Both the position numbers and the translations under genes were made by a program. This document shows, piece by piece, positions 27,048 to 35,511 of a DNA stretch of 64,000 nt. The stretch spans positions 186,001-250,000 of the forward strand of contig NZ_JAFEUV020000006.1 of assembly GCF_017355915.2 (NCBI RefSeq). Direction: 5' to 3'. The notes below the pieces were generated by a model that worked only from the letters and a program-made list of their open reading frames with translations, searched no databases and had not been told where the DNA came from. The stretch is from Telluribacter roseus. Its GTDB lineage: Bacteria; Bacteroidota; Bacteroidia; Cytophagales; Spirosomataceae. Position 1 is the stretch's first letter. The number at the start of each line of letters is the position of its first letter.

Positions 27048-27102
27048 TTCATCGGATGACCGGCGTGTCATCTGATGAATAACCTGGCTTAGAAAGCCAG
27101 GT
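27048..27102. terminator. Two hairpins between convergent LOG and helix-hairpin-helix genes
   Basis: TTCATCGGATGA (27048-27059) pairs with TCATCTGATGAA (27068-27079) with one wobble, and ACCTGGCTT (27082-27090) pairs with AAGCCAGGT (27094-27102). The second overlaps the 3' end of the helix-hairpin-helix gene. Neither has a strong T-run, so termination is inferred from position. Confidence 0.45.
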
Positions 27103-28063
27103 AGGGGGTAATCTTACTAATTGTCTTCTCATCCAGCACCTTTACTTTCTTAAGGTCATCGGCCGACTGGTAGGGGCCGTGCTGCTCACGGTACCTGATG
27201 ATGACCTCAGCCTGACGCTTGTTTCTCAGATACGGATGGCGCGTCAGGTCTTCGGCCGTGGCGGTGTTGATATTCAGCTTTTGTACACCCGTCTGGATAC
27301 GGGCGTAGCGGTGAAGTTCGGTCAGGGCCAGTGAGTCCAGACCATACACTTCGCTGAACTGCGTCGCCGAGTGAAAGCCGCCCAGCGCATCCCTGAACTT
27401 TACGATTCGTAACGACAGCGTACTGCCGATCCCCCTGAGCTTAATAAGTTGGGAGGTGTCGGTTGTATTGATGTCAAAGGGTACCAGGGTGGGACGTGAG
27501 CTGGCTCTGATCTCTGCTGGTAAGGCGGCAGCTGTACTACGTTCAGTGGGAGCGGGGGCATTGGCACTGGCAGTAGCCGGGGTGGATTCATCCAGTACTA
27601 TGTATGGCTCCAGCCGCTGGTACAGGTCGTCGGGGAAGTCATAAATACGTCGCAGATCCTGTTTCCGTCGGAACTTACCCCCTTTGCGGCGGTAGTTATC
27701 GATACGACGAGCCAGAAACGCCGGTACACCCAGCTCCTGTAGCTGCTCGGGAGTAGCCTCATTGGGATTGAACGCAAAGAGACGTGCTGGTTTGGCGGAG
27801 GGAGTAGCACCTGAAGGGGGTGTATAGGCTTCGTGCTCGGAGGCAGGAGCAGGCGTGGCCGCCAGGGTAGCTGCTATGCTATCCAATGACATTCGCTGTT
27901 CGGCCTTTGGTGGCTCGGCCAGGTGAGGTAGTACCCAATGCCGGAAGATCGTAGGTGCCCAGAGCAGTACCAGACTTAGTACAATGAGGAAGAGTGCTCC
28001 CCGGGCTTCCTTGGGTGAAATGCCAAAAAAGTCCTGTATATGGTAAAGAATGCGGCGAAGCAT
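27089..28063 (-). CDS. Membrane-anchored helix-hairpin-helix (ComEA-like) protein
   Basis: 324-residue protein with one N-terminal membrane helix (GALFLIVLSLVLLWAPTIF) and three ComEA-like helix-hairpin-helix modules: FNPNEATPEQLQELGVPAFLARRI, FDINTTDTSQLIKLRGIGSTLSLRIV and LNINTATAEDLTRHPYLRNKRQAEVI. A Pro/Ala-rich linker follows the helix. Such proteins bind DNA non-specifically and in some bacteria take part in DNA uptake; this role is not shown here. No other competence genes are adjacent. Confidence 0.85.
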   Translation of the reverse strand: MLRRILYHIQDFFGISPKEARGALFLIVLSLVLLWAPTIFRHWVLPHLAEPPKAEQRMSLDSIAATLAATPAPASEHEAYTPPSGATPSAKPARLFAFNPNEATPEQLQELGVPAFLARRIDNYRRKGGKFRRKQDLRRIYDFPDDLYQRLEPYIVLDESTPATASANAPAPTERSTAAALPAEIRASSRPTLVPFDINTTDTSQLIKLRGIGSTLSLRIVKFRDALGGFHSATQFSEVYGLDSLALTELHRYARIQTGVQKLNINTATAEDLTRHPYLRNKRQAEVIIRYREQHGPYQSADDLKKVKVLDEKTISKITPYLAF

Positions 28064-28204
28064 GCTGGAAAATGGTGTGTGCCTGTTAGAAAATAGGCCG
28101 GTAAGCCCTGGTCTATCAGAATAGTAACGGCAGCTTTTAAAGCATTATTTCTTCCTAAACCTACAAAATCTCTGCTTATCAATATGGTTTGCGCCCGAAT
28201 TGCC

Positions 28205-28212
28205 TAATTTTG
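28205..28212 (+). promoter_or_regulatory. -7 promoter element for glyS (TAATTTTG)
   Basis: Exact TAnnTTTG match 77 bp before the GlyRS start codon in a divergent intergenic region. A TTTG lies upstream but only 13 bp away, shorter than the usual spacer. Confidence 0.4.
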
Positions 28213-28289
28213 CGGCTATTCAATCCGGAATGTTGATTGGGACCTACGATAGCGTCTCTTAATTTATCTATACTACTTGATTACATAAT

Positions 28290-29756
28290 ATGAGCCAGGC
28301 ACCTGCTACCTCACTTCAAGACATTATCAGTCATGCCAAAGAGTATGGCTTTGTTTTTCCTTCCTCTGAAATTTACGATGGGTTACAGGCCGTATATGAC
28401 TACGGTCAGACTGGCGTAGAACTGAAAAATAACCTGAAAACCGTGTGGTGGAAGGCCATGACCCAACTGCACGACAACATAGTGGGTATTGACGCGGCCA
28501 TCTTTATGCATCCGCTCACCTGGAAGGCTTCGGGCCACGTAGATGGGTTTAACGACCCCATGATCGACAACAAAGACTCGAAGAAGCGCTACCGTGCCGA
28601 TCAGTTGCTGGAAGGTAAGGCCGAGGAGTACCGCGAGGCAGGTCAGCCCGATAAGGCTCAGGAGCTGCTCAATGAGATGGGCCGCCTGCTGGGCGCCGAA
28701 GACCTGGCCGGAGTACGTGACCTGATCATAGCCGAAGGCATCAAATGTCCCGTGTCGGGTACTGCCAACTGGACGGACGTACGTCAGTTCAACCTGATGT
28801 TCAGTACTCAGGTAGGTTCGGTGGCCGAAGACGCCAGCCAGATTTACCTGCGTCCCGAAACAGCTCAGGGTATATTTGTCAACTTCCTGAACGTACAGAA
28901 GAGCGGCCGCATGAAGGTACCCTTTGGTATAGCTCAGATCGGTAAGGCTTTCCGTAACGAAATCGTAGCTCGTCAGTTTACGTTCCGGATGCGGGAGTTT
29001 GAGCAGATGGAGATGCAGTTCTTTGTACGCCCTGGATCCGAGATGGAGTGGTACAATACCTGGAAAGAAGCCCGTATGAAGTTTCATAAGGCCATCGGAC
29101 TACCCGCCGAAAGCCTTCAGTACCACGACCACGAAAAGCTGGCTCACTATGCCAATGCCGCGGTGGATATCGAGTACAAATTCCCGTTCGGATTCCGCGA
29201 GATTGAAGGTATTCACTCACGTACCGACTTTGATCTGCGCAACCACCAGGAGCTCTCCAAGAAGAAGCAGCAGTACTTCGACTCCGAAATCAACCAGAAC
29301 TACATTCCTTACGTAGTAGAAACATCCGTAGGAGCCGACCGTCTGTTCCTGGCTACGTTCTGCAACGCCTATACCCGCGAAACAGTAGGAGAGGGCGAAG
29401 GACAGAAGGAGCGCGTGTACCTGAAGTTCCACCCCGCGCTGGCACCGGTAAAGGCTGCGGTACTACCTCTGGTGAAGAAAGACGGACTGGCTGAGAAAGC
29501 TCAATCCATTGCTCAGTTGCTGAAGTCGTCGTTCCGGACGGTATATGACGATAACGCCGCCATCGGTAAGCGTTACACCCGTCAGGACCTGATCGGTACG
29601 CCGTACTGCATCGCCGTTGATTACCAGACTATGGAAGACGACACCGTTACCATCCGCCACCGCGACTCCATGGAGCAGGAGCGGGTCCATATCAATGAGC
29701 TGAAAGATAAGATCGGCTACGAAGTAGCGATGGAGCGTATTCTGGAAGCTATCTAG
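28290..29756 (+). CDS. glyS: Glycyl-tRNA synthetase, single-chain dimeric type
   Basis: Charges tRNA-Gly with glycine. The 488-residue class II enzyme is the alpha2 type found in eukaryotes, archaea and many Bacteroidota, not the two-subunit GlyQ/GlyS form. Motif 2 is visible in YLRPETAQGIFVNF...GKAFRNEIVARQFTFRMREFEQMEMQFF, and a C-terminal anticodon-binding domain begins near LKFHPALAPVKAAVLPLV. An internal Cys (SGTANWTDVRQFN region) replaces a full zinc motif. A hairpin terminator follows the gene. Confidence 0.96.
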   Translation: MSQAPATSLQDIISHAKEYGFVFPSSEIYDGLQAVYDYGQTGVELKNNLKTVWWKAMTQLHDNIVGIDAAIFMHPLTWKASGHVDGFNDPMIDNKDSKKRYRADQLLEGKAEEYREAGQPDKAQELLNEMGRLLGAEDLAGVRDLIIAEGIKCPVSGTANWTDVRQFNLMFSTQVGSVAEDASQIYLRPETAQGIFVNFLNVQKSGRMKVPFGIAQIGKAFRNEIVARQFTFRMREFEQMEMQFFVRPGSEMEWYNTWKEARMKFHKAIGLPAESLQYHDHEKLAHYANAAVDIEYKFPFGFREIEGIHSRTDFDLRNHQELSKKKQQYFDSEINQNYIPYVVETSVGADRLFLATFCNAYTRETVGEGEGQKERVYLKFHPALAPVKAAVLPLVKKDGLAEKAQSIAQLLKSSFRTVYDDNAAIGKRYTRQDLIGTPYCIAVDYQTMEDDTVTIRHRDSMEQERVHINELKDKIGYEVAMERILEAI

Positions 29757-29781
29757 TACTCACTACATCACCCAATAAAAG

Positions 29782-29807
29782 GAGCGGCTACCCGTAGGTA
29801 GCCGCTC
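29782..29807 (+). terminator. Hairpin terminator after glyS
   Basis: GAGCGGCTACC pairs exactly with GGTAGCCGCTC around a CGTA loop. Only a short T-containing tail follows. Confidence 0.65.
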
Positions 29808-29843
29808 TTCTGCATTTATCTATATATATAAATCAACTGTAAA

Positions 29844-30338
29844 CTACTCTGCCTTCACGTTTACGCGTTCGATCGCGAGCTTGTTCAGCTTTTCGTCAGT
29901 ACTTTTCTCTTCTTCAAGAGTCTGTCCCAGTAACTGGGCTGCTTCTTTATGACCAAGTTCCTCGGCATAATGACGGGCTGTACCATAGCCAGCAATCTCG
30001 TAGTGCTCTACACGCTGTGCTTCGGCAATCAGACCGGCATCCATAACCTCAGGTGAGGCATCTTCTTTCAGGAAAGACTGTGCTTCTTTGATGATACCTT
30101 CCATGGCTTTGCACTTCTCGCCTTTAATCTTGATGTCCAGCAGTTCGGCAACTTTCTCCAGACGCTCTTTCTGCTGTCTGGTTTGCTCCAGATGCATCTC
30201 AAAAGCTTTCTTTAGCTGTGGATTGGAAGCTTTCTCCTGCATGAGTGGCAGAGCTTCGATAATCTGGTTTTCTGCGCTGTAAAGATCCTGAAGCTGGTGT
30301 TCCAGCAGGTCATCCAATTTCATCATTTTGCCTGACAT
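29844..30338 (-). CDS. DUF892 (YciE/YciF-type) ferritin-like protein
   Basis: 164-residue four-helix protein of the YciE/YciF family, linked in other bacteria to stress responses. Typical signatures are LDDLLEHQLQDLYSAENQIIEALP, HLEQTRQQKERLEKVAELL, DAGLIAEAQRVEHYEIAGYGTARHYAEELG and LLGQTLEEEKSTDEKLNKLA. The Glu/His residues of AENQ, QRVEHYE and EEEK are the expected di-metal ligands. It is preceded by a hairpin and a long non-coding gap. Confidence 0.92.
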   Translation of the reverse strand: MSGKMMKLDDLLEHQLQDLYSAENQIIEALPLMQEKASNPQLKKAFEMHLEQTRQQKERLEKVAELLDIKIKGEKCKAMEGIIKEAQSFLKEDASPEVMDAGLIAEAQRVEHYEIAGYGTARHYAEELGHKEAAQLLGQTLEEEKSTDEKLNKLAIERVNVKAE

Positions 30339-30372
30339 AACTTAGTTGGTTTTAGGTTTTTCAATGTTTTTT

Positions 30373-30407
30373 AAATCAGGGAGCCATAAGAACAGACTCC
30401 CTGATTT
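30373..30407. other. Hairpin upstream of the DUF892 gene
   Basis: AAATCAGGGAG (30373-30383) pairs exactly with CTCCCTGATTT (30397-30407) over a 13-base loop, 35 bp before the DUF892 start. If transcribed it would sit in the 5' leader of that gene; otherwise it may end upstream transcription. Confidence 0.45.
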
Positions 30408-30727
30408 GTGAACGCGATCACTACTAAACTAATCTTTCACTCCGGCGTCCACTTCGTAACTAGTAGTAAAAAAGAGTATGCCATCAGGAGAAGGCCAAGG
30501 CCAGAAAAACTATAGAAAAAGCCAAAAATGGGGCGTAGGTAGTCTCATAACAGCTTTATTGAAAAAGATTATGTAACCACTCAGCAACAGCCAATGGCAG
30601 CAGGAGCAGAAAGACGGGGGCAATCATCCACAACTGGGTGAAAATTGACAACAGCCACACCGTATAAAAAAAGCACCAACTGGATAGAAGGCGCTCAAAA
30701 GTTAATTTAACAAATAAATAACGTATA

Positions 30728-30761
30728 GTACCGGAAGAACAGGCTCCTGCTCTTCCGGTAC
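30728..30761 (-). terminator. Hairpin after murF-alr
   Basis: GTACCGGAAGA pairs exactly with TCTTCCGGTAC, with a further CAGG/CCTG inner stem. It begins 11 bases beyond the murF-alr stop. The downstream tail is A/T-rich but not a pure T-run. Confidence 0.6.
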
Positions 30762-30771
30762 ATCATGAGAG

Positions 30772-33246
30772 TTATTCTTTATAGAATACCCGCTTGACCC
30801 GCTCACTTACCCCGGTCAGAAGCTCGTACGGAATGGTGCCGATGCGGGAGGCCAGGTCGATCAGGGGAAGTTCCTTTCCGAACACGATCACCTCGTCGCC
30901 CTCGGCGGCGGTAGCGTGGGTAAGGTCTACCATGGTCATGTCCATGCATATGTTACCAAGGGTGGGGCAGAGGGTACCATTGACCCACACATGACCCACG
31001 CCATTGCCCAGGCGCCGGTCGTAGCCATCGGCGTAGCCCATAGCCAGGGTACCCAGTACAGTGTCCTGGGTAAGTCGGCCGCGTCGGCTGTAGCCTACGG
31101 TTTCGGTGGCTTTGATTCTTTTGATCTGAGAAATAACGGTCTTCATGGTACCTACCGACTGTAGGAAGCGCTGCTCCTGTCCGGTGGCTTCTACGCCGTA
31201 CAGCCCGATCCCGACCCGTACCATATCCAGCCGGAACTCGGGGAAGCGCACAATACCGGCCGAATTGAGTATATGTTTGATCACCTTGCGGCCCAGTACC
31301 TCCTCGATACGGGTGACTCCTTCTATAAAGCGCTGGTACTGCAGGCGTGAGAAGGAGTTGTGCTCCCCTTCGTCGGCTCCTACCAGGTGGCTGAATACAC
31401 TGGCAATCCGCAGCGATGGGTTGGCTCGCAGCTGATCAAGCAGCCAGTCCACTTCTTCTTCCATGAATCCCAGCCGGTGCATACCCGTGTCGAGCTTGAT
31501 ATGTACGGCCGGAGCCTGGCTGCTATCGGAGCGCTGGCGAAGGTAGTCGAGCCAGTCGGTCAGGATACGCTGGCTGTAGAGCTCCGGCTCTAGGTTATAC
31601 TCCCACAGCGTATCGAAGGTAGGGCGGGAAGGATTCATCACCATGATCGGCAGGGTGACCCCACTCTGCCGCAGACTTACCCCTTCGTCCGCGTAGGCCA
31701 CGGCCAGGTAGTCCACCCGGTGGAACTGCAGCAGGTTGGCGACTTCGGCGCTGCCGCTACCGTAGGCAAAGGCCTTAACCATCACCATTACCTTGGTCTG
31801 AGGGCCTGCCTTGGCGCGGTAGTAGTTGAGGTTGTGGGTAAGAGCATCCAGATTGATCTCCAGTACCGTGGCGTGTACTTTCTGCTGGAGACGGTTGACG
31901 ATCTGCTCAAACGAGAAAGGACGAGCCCCTTTGACGAGTACTACGCTTTCGGTTAGGGAGGGGAAAGAAAACTCCTTCAGAAAGTTGGCTGTATCCGGAT
32001 AAAACTCGCTTTCGGATAGCGACTGAAACAGACGCTGGTTCTGCTGCATTTTAGGACCTATACCAACCAGCCGTTGCACGCCTTTCTCCTGCAGGAGCAG
32101 GGCAATCTGTCCGTACAGTTCATCTTCGGGCTGACCGGTCTGCAGTACATCCGAAAGGATGACTACCTTTTGGCTCCGGTGCTCCTGCTGAGCCAGGAAG
32201 TGAAGCGCCATCGTCAGGCCCTGCAGATCATTATTATAGGTATCGTCGATGACGTAGCATCGATTGATGCCTTCTTTAATTTCCAAACGCATCGATACCG
32301 ACCGTAGCCGCTGGATGCGCTCCCGTAGGTCATCCGCCGCCATGCCGAAGTCCAGCAGGAATACCAGACAGTGCAGGAGGTTTTCGAGCGAAGCGTCATC
32401 ACGGAAGTGCGTCGTGAAGCTATGCTCGCCCAGGGTGCCGGTTAGTTGGATCTGTACCCCCTGCGTGCCGGGCGTTAACTGTACCTGCACATCGGCCTCC
32501 GCGTGGGTGGCCCAGGTCAGTGTCTGCAGTTGCCGGTTGACGGGAGAGAGGATCAGCCGTACTTCTTCCTCAATAGCGGTATAGTCCTTTCGGTAGATCA
32601 GCTTTTCGGCCCGGGTGAACAGACGCAGCTTTTCGGTAATTTTTTGTTTCTGACTACGGAATCCCTCATCGTGAGCGGAGCCAATATTGGTAAATATACC
32701 GATGGTCGGCTGGATGATGGGTTGTATGTACTCCATCTCGTGCGGACGCGAAATACCCGCTTCAAATACAGCAACGGTATGTTTTTGGTTGAGGCCCCAC
32801 ACCGACAGGGGCACCCCTACCTGCGAATTATAGCTCTTGGGGCTGGCTGCTACGTAATGGTCGGGTGTCAGTAGCTGAGCCAGCCACTCCTTCACGATGG
32901 TCTTGCCGTTGCTGCCCGTTACGCCTACTACCGGTAGGGTAAACTGTGCCCGATGCCGGGCAGCCAGGTACTGCAGCGCCCGCAGGGTATTAGGTACTGC
33001 CCATACCGTCGCGTCGGTCCAGCCTGCCAGCTCTGCCTGCAGGTCGGTAGAGAGGGCGTCTTTTTCTACCACAAACTCCCGTACACCGCGCTGGTACAGG
33101 TCGGTCAGGAAACGGTGTCCGTCGTGGCGTTCGCCCCGGATGGCAAAGAAAAGGGTTTGTTCGGGAAAGCTCAGTTGCCGGCTGTCGGTAAGCAGGTGCG
33201 ACGCCGAGGTAGTGATCTGGGCGGGAGTAGTTTCAACAAGACTCAT
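30772..33246 (-). CDS. Bifunctional MurF ligase / alanine racemase
   Basis: Fusion that makes D-alanine and adds D-Ala-D-Ala to UDP-MurNAc-tripeptide for peptidoglycan synthesis. The N-terminal half is MurF, with ATP-binding GVTGSNGKTIVKEWL and DDTYNNDLQGL. The C-terminal half, from about residue 455 (ATVLEINLDALTHN), is alanine racemase with the PLP lysine in VMVKAFAYGSG and the catalytic tyrosine in VGYSRRGRL. The fusion is known in Bacteroidota. The start is ATG 33246 (MSLVETTP, 824 residues), because the longer frame begins at a TTG inside a TACCTTTG promoter box. It lies 46 bp after corA on the same strand. Confidence 0.95.
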   Translation of the reverse strand: MSLVETTPAQITTSASHLLTDSRQLSFPEQTLFFAIRGERHDGHRFLTDLYQRGVREFVVEKDALSTDLQAELAGWTDATVWAVPNTLRALQYLAARHRAQFTLPVVGVTGSNGKTIVKEWLAQLLTPDHYVAASPKSYNSQVGVPLSVWGLNQKHTVAVFEAGISRPHEMEYIQPIIQPTIGIFTNIGSAHDEGFRSQKQKITEKLRLFTRAEKLIYRKDYTAIEEEVRLILSPVNRQLQTLTWATHAEADVQVQLTPGTQGVQIQLTGTLGEHSFTTHFRDDASLENLLHCLVFLLDFGMAADDLRERIQRLRSVSMRLEIKEGINRCYVIDDTYNNDLQGLTMALHFLAQQEHRSQKVVILSDVLQTGQPEDELYGQIALLLQEKGVQRLVGIGPKMQQNQRLFQSLSESEFYPDTANFLKEFSFPSLTESVVLVKGARPFSFEQIVNRLQQKVHATVLEINLDALTHNLNYYRAKAGPQTKVMVMVKAFAYGSGSAEVANLLQFHRVDYLAVAYADEGVSLRQSGVTLPIMVMNPSRPTFDTLWEYNLEPELYSQRILTDWLDYLRQRSDSSQAPAVHIKLDTGMHRLGFMEEEVDWLLDQLRANPSLRIASVFSHLVGADEGEHNSFSRLQYQRFIEGVTRIEEVLGRKVIKHILNSAGIVRFPEFRLDMVRVGIGLYGVEATGQEQRFLQSVGTMKTVISQIKRIKATETVGYSRRGRLTQDTVLGTLAMGYADGYDRRLGNGVGHVWVNGTLCPTLGNICMDMTMVDLTHATAAEGDEVIVFGKELPLIDLASRIGTIPYELLTGVSERVKRVFYKE

Positions 33247-33267
33247 AAATACGTAATACTTTCCCGG

Positions 33268-33275
33268 CAAAGGTA
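33268..33275 (-). promoter_or_regulatory. -7 promoter element for murF-alr (TACCTTTG)
   Basis: Exact TAnnTTTG match 22 bp before ATG 33246, sitting between corA and murF-alr. It rules out the TTG at 33270 as a start and shows that murF-alr can be transcribed apart from corA. Confidence 0.5.
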
Positions 33276-33292
33276 GAGATTTCCTTTACCCG

Positions 33293-34375
33293 CTACATCC
33301 ATTTTCGCCACTTAAAATAGATAATCAGCCCGATGGTCACTACGATCATAATGCCCCATACCGCAAAGTACCCGTACCGGGTGGTGAGCTCGGGCATATA
33401 TTCAAAGTTCATACCATAAACCCCCACTATAAAGGTCAGGGGCATGAAGATGGCTGAGAAGATGGTCAGCGTTTTCATGACGGAGTTCATGCGGTTGCTG
33501 AGGGTCGACAGGTGTACGTCCACCAAACTGGCCAGGAGTTCGCGGTAGGAGTCAATGGTATCGATGACCTGCATGGCGTGGTCGTGGAGGTCGCGCAGGT
33601 AAGGGGTGACTTCACGGGTAATGAGTGGGTTATCATCCCGCATGAGCTGGACGATGATTTCGCGCAGGGGCCATACTACACGTCTGAATAAGGTTAGCTC
33701 CCGTTTCAGCGAATACAGATCCGGCAGTGAAAAATTCTGCCTGCCACCAATGGCTTCATCCTCCATTCTGTCCAGCTCTTCGCCTACCCTTTCCAGGATC
33801 AGAAAGTAGTTGTCCACGATAATATCCATGAGGGCGTACAGCAGGTAGTCGGCTCCATAGCGGCGGGTTTTGCCGACGGAGGCTTTCAGACGCTCAATGA
33901 CGGGTACGAATATATCCCCCGTGCGCTCTTCCTGAAACGAAACCAGGACTCTGTCGCCCAGCACAAAACTCACATGTTCGGCATTAAGACAGAAAGGCTT
34001 TTCCTGTTCAATGTGCAGCATTTTGAGCGTCAGGAATAGCCGGCCCCCATCGTAGTAGTCCAGCTTGGGCTTTTGCTCGGTATTCATAACGTCTTCAAGC
34101 AGGAGCGGATGCAGGCGGAAAAGCTGCCCCAACTGCCCGATCACCTGGCTCTCGTGAATACCGTCGACGTCGATCCAGGTTACATGGGGGTCTTTATTGT
34201 GGTGATTGGGCGTACAGGCCGCCACACTTTTTACGACCTCTTCCCGATGAAAACGCTCGTTGTACTCCACCCGCTTGATCTGGGTTTTCAGCTCAATTTC
34301 CGGCCCCACGTACGTAAGGGTACCTGGTGAAGTCAGCAGATTATTCCGGGTGGATTGGCGACGACGTTTTGACAT
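33293..34375 (-). CDS. corA: CorA-family magnesium/cobalt transporter
   Basis: Inner-membrane divalent cation channel of 360 residues. A large N-terminal cytoplasmic domain ends in a long helix, followed by two C-terminal membrane helices. The signature YGMNFEYMPE follows the first helix (IFSAIFMPLTFIVGV), and the chain ends with a basic tail (YFKWRKWM). The N-terminus is Arg/Gln-rich (MSKRRRQSTRNN). It is followed closely by murF-alr; a terminator-like hairpin separates it from the upstream stress-protein gene. Confidence 0.94.
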   Translation of the reverse strand: MSKRRRQSTRNNLLTSPGTLTYVGPEIELKTQIKRVEYNERFHREEVVKSVAACTPNHHNKDPHVTWIDVDGIHESQVIGQLGQLFRLHPLLLEDVMNTEQKPKLDYYDGGRLFLTLKMLHIEQEKPFCLNAEHVSFVLGDRVLVSFQEERTGDIFVPVIERLKASVGKTRRYGADYLLYALMDIIVDNYFLILERVGEELDRMEDEAIGGRQNFSLPDLYSLKRELTLFRRVVWPLREIIVQLMRDDNPLITREVTPYLRDLHDHAMQVIDTIDSYRELLASLVDVHLSTLSNRMNSVMKTLTIFSAIFMPLTFIVGVYGMNFEYMPELTTRYGYFAVWGIMIVVTIGLIIYFKWRKWM

Positions 34376-34429
34376 TAAAGCAAGGTTATTTTGGGACTTA
34401 ATTTAATTACGGACGGGCGGAGCAAAAAG

Positions 34430-34462
34430 CAAAAGCAGTCTCAGGTACTGAAACTGCTTTTG
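34430..34462. terminator. Terminator between usp and corA
   Basis: CAAAAGCAGT (34430-34439) pairs with ACTGCTTTTG (34453-34462), and on the minus strand a GCTTTTTGC tail follows the stem. Confidence 0.65.
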
Positions 34463-34476
34463 TGAATATATAATGA

Positions 34477-35319
34477 CTAAAGTCGATCGTCATCTTTCAT
34501 ATGATATACCAGCACCGGTATATGTGTATCAAGGATGAGCTTTTTGGTGACGCTGGGATTGGTAATATATGCCTCAATAAAGGTACGCTGGCGCGCCGAC
34601 ACAATCAGTAGATCGGCTCCGACCTCATCACAGTAGGCTTCGATACCTCCCCGCACCGAATCAGCCTCCCGGATGACAAAACTTTCAGCGGGTACTCCAA
34701 ATACAGTCTGTATCTCCTCGATATACTGGTGGTCGGGCTGTATGTTAGGCTGTACCGCCCCCCGGATTTTCAGAAAGGTCAGTTGGGCGCCCCAGTGTTC
34801 CACATTACGCATCACCTTTCGCAGGATGTTGATCTCGTCGTGCTCGAGCTGGGTAGCGTATACAACTTTACGTATGGCTTTGGGCTCGGACTGGGGTGGT
34901 ACGATCAGCACCGGACAGGGTGCATCCAGGGCTATTTTGGTAGTACTGCTACCAATCAGCTTATCCAGAAATCCACCGGAGCCGGTGCGTCCCATGACCA
35001 CCATGTCGGGGCGGTGCTCCTCAATGGCTTCAAATACCGCCGGATGGATTCCCCCGACAGCCCAGATTCCTTCGGCCTGGTAGCCTTCGCTCCGGGCCCG
35101 GGCCACGTACTCTTCCAGCCGGTTACGAAATGCCTCCTCCGTTCCGTTTTCTATCGGAAGTGCACCTACCCCCGCCGGAACGGTAGCGTCCGGAACATAA
35201 GGCTGGTAAGAGTGCAGGATGATAAGCTGGATGTCGGCTGGGCTGCCCATGAGTTTGGCAGCGGCCAGAGCCCGGTCGGCATTTTCGGAGAAATCAATGG
35301 GGACAAGAATCTTTTTCAT
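34477..35319 (-). CDS. Tandem universal stress protein (UspA x2)
   Basis: 280-residue cytoplasmic protein with two UspA domains. The first (KKILVPIDFSENADRALAAA ... VVMGRTGSGGFLDKLIGSSTTKIALDAPCPVLIVPP) has the G-2x-G-9x-G-(S/T) ATP-binding pattern. The second (RKVVYATQLEHDEINIL ... LLIVSARQRTFIEAYITNPSVTKKLILDTHIPVLVY) lacks the clear glycine pattern and may not bind ATP. Tandem Usps are typical of Bacteroidota. It is likely monocistronic, downstream of queG with a 192-bp gap. Confidence 0.9.
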   Translation of the reverse strand: MKKILVPIDFSENADRALAAAKLMGSPADIQLIILHSYQPYVPDATVPAGVGALPIENGTEEAFRNRLEEYVARARSEGYQAEGIWAVGGIHPAVFEAIEEHRPDMVVMGRTGSGGFLDKLIGSSTTKIALDAPCPVLIVPPQSEPKAIRKVVYATQLEHDEINILRKVMRNVEHWGAQLTFLKIRGAVQPNIQPDHQYIEEIQTVFGVPAESFVIREADSVRGGIEAYCDEVGADLLIVSARQRTFIEAYITNPSVTKKLILDTHIPVLVYHMKDDDRL

Positions 35320-35463
35320 GAGTAGGATGAGTGTATGTTCTGAGCATCAAGTTAGGGGAATAAAATAGGGAATTGCTATTCGTCCTGCCAAAGCACCTAA
35401 AAATTATTATGCCAGTAACATACGCTCATGCTATCAAATAGCAGAAAAGTCTTTCTATGAAAG

Positions 35464-35471
35464 TACCTTTG
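35464..35471 (+). promoter_or_regulatory. Orphan -7-like element TACCTTTG pointing into queG antisense
   Basis: Exact TAnnTTTG match on the plus strand in the gap between usp and queG. No plus-strand gene follows within 1.1 kb, so a transcript from here would run antisense to queG. It may be a chance match. Confidence 0.25.
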
Positions 35472-35511
35472 CGCCGCTTCGATAGCTTACCTGTCAGGTA
35501 TTGGTTTGTAC

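Larger units (their letters stand above)
30339..30771. other. 433-bp gap without a confident gene
   Basis: The gap holds two hairpins (30373-30407 and 30728-30761) and, on the minus strand, two short hydrophobic open stretches. One spans 30556-30660 from a GTG (34 residues including IFTQLWMIAPVFLLLLPLAV). The other starts at ATG 30548 but reads on to 30437 only if a C-run slips by one base (IFGFFYSFSGLGLLLMAYSF). These could be the remains of a small membrane-protein gene. I do not annotate either as functional. Confidence 0.4.
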
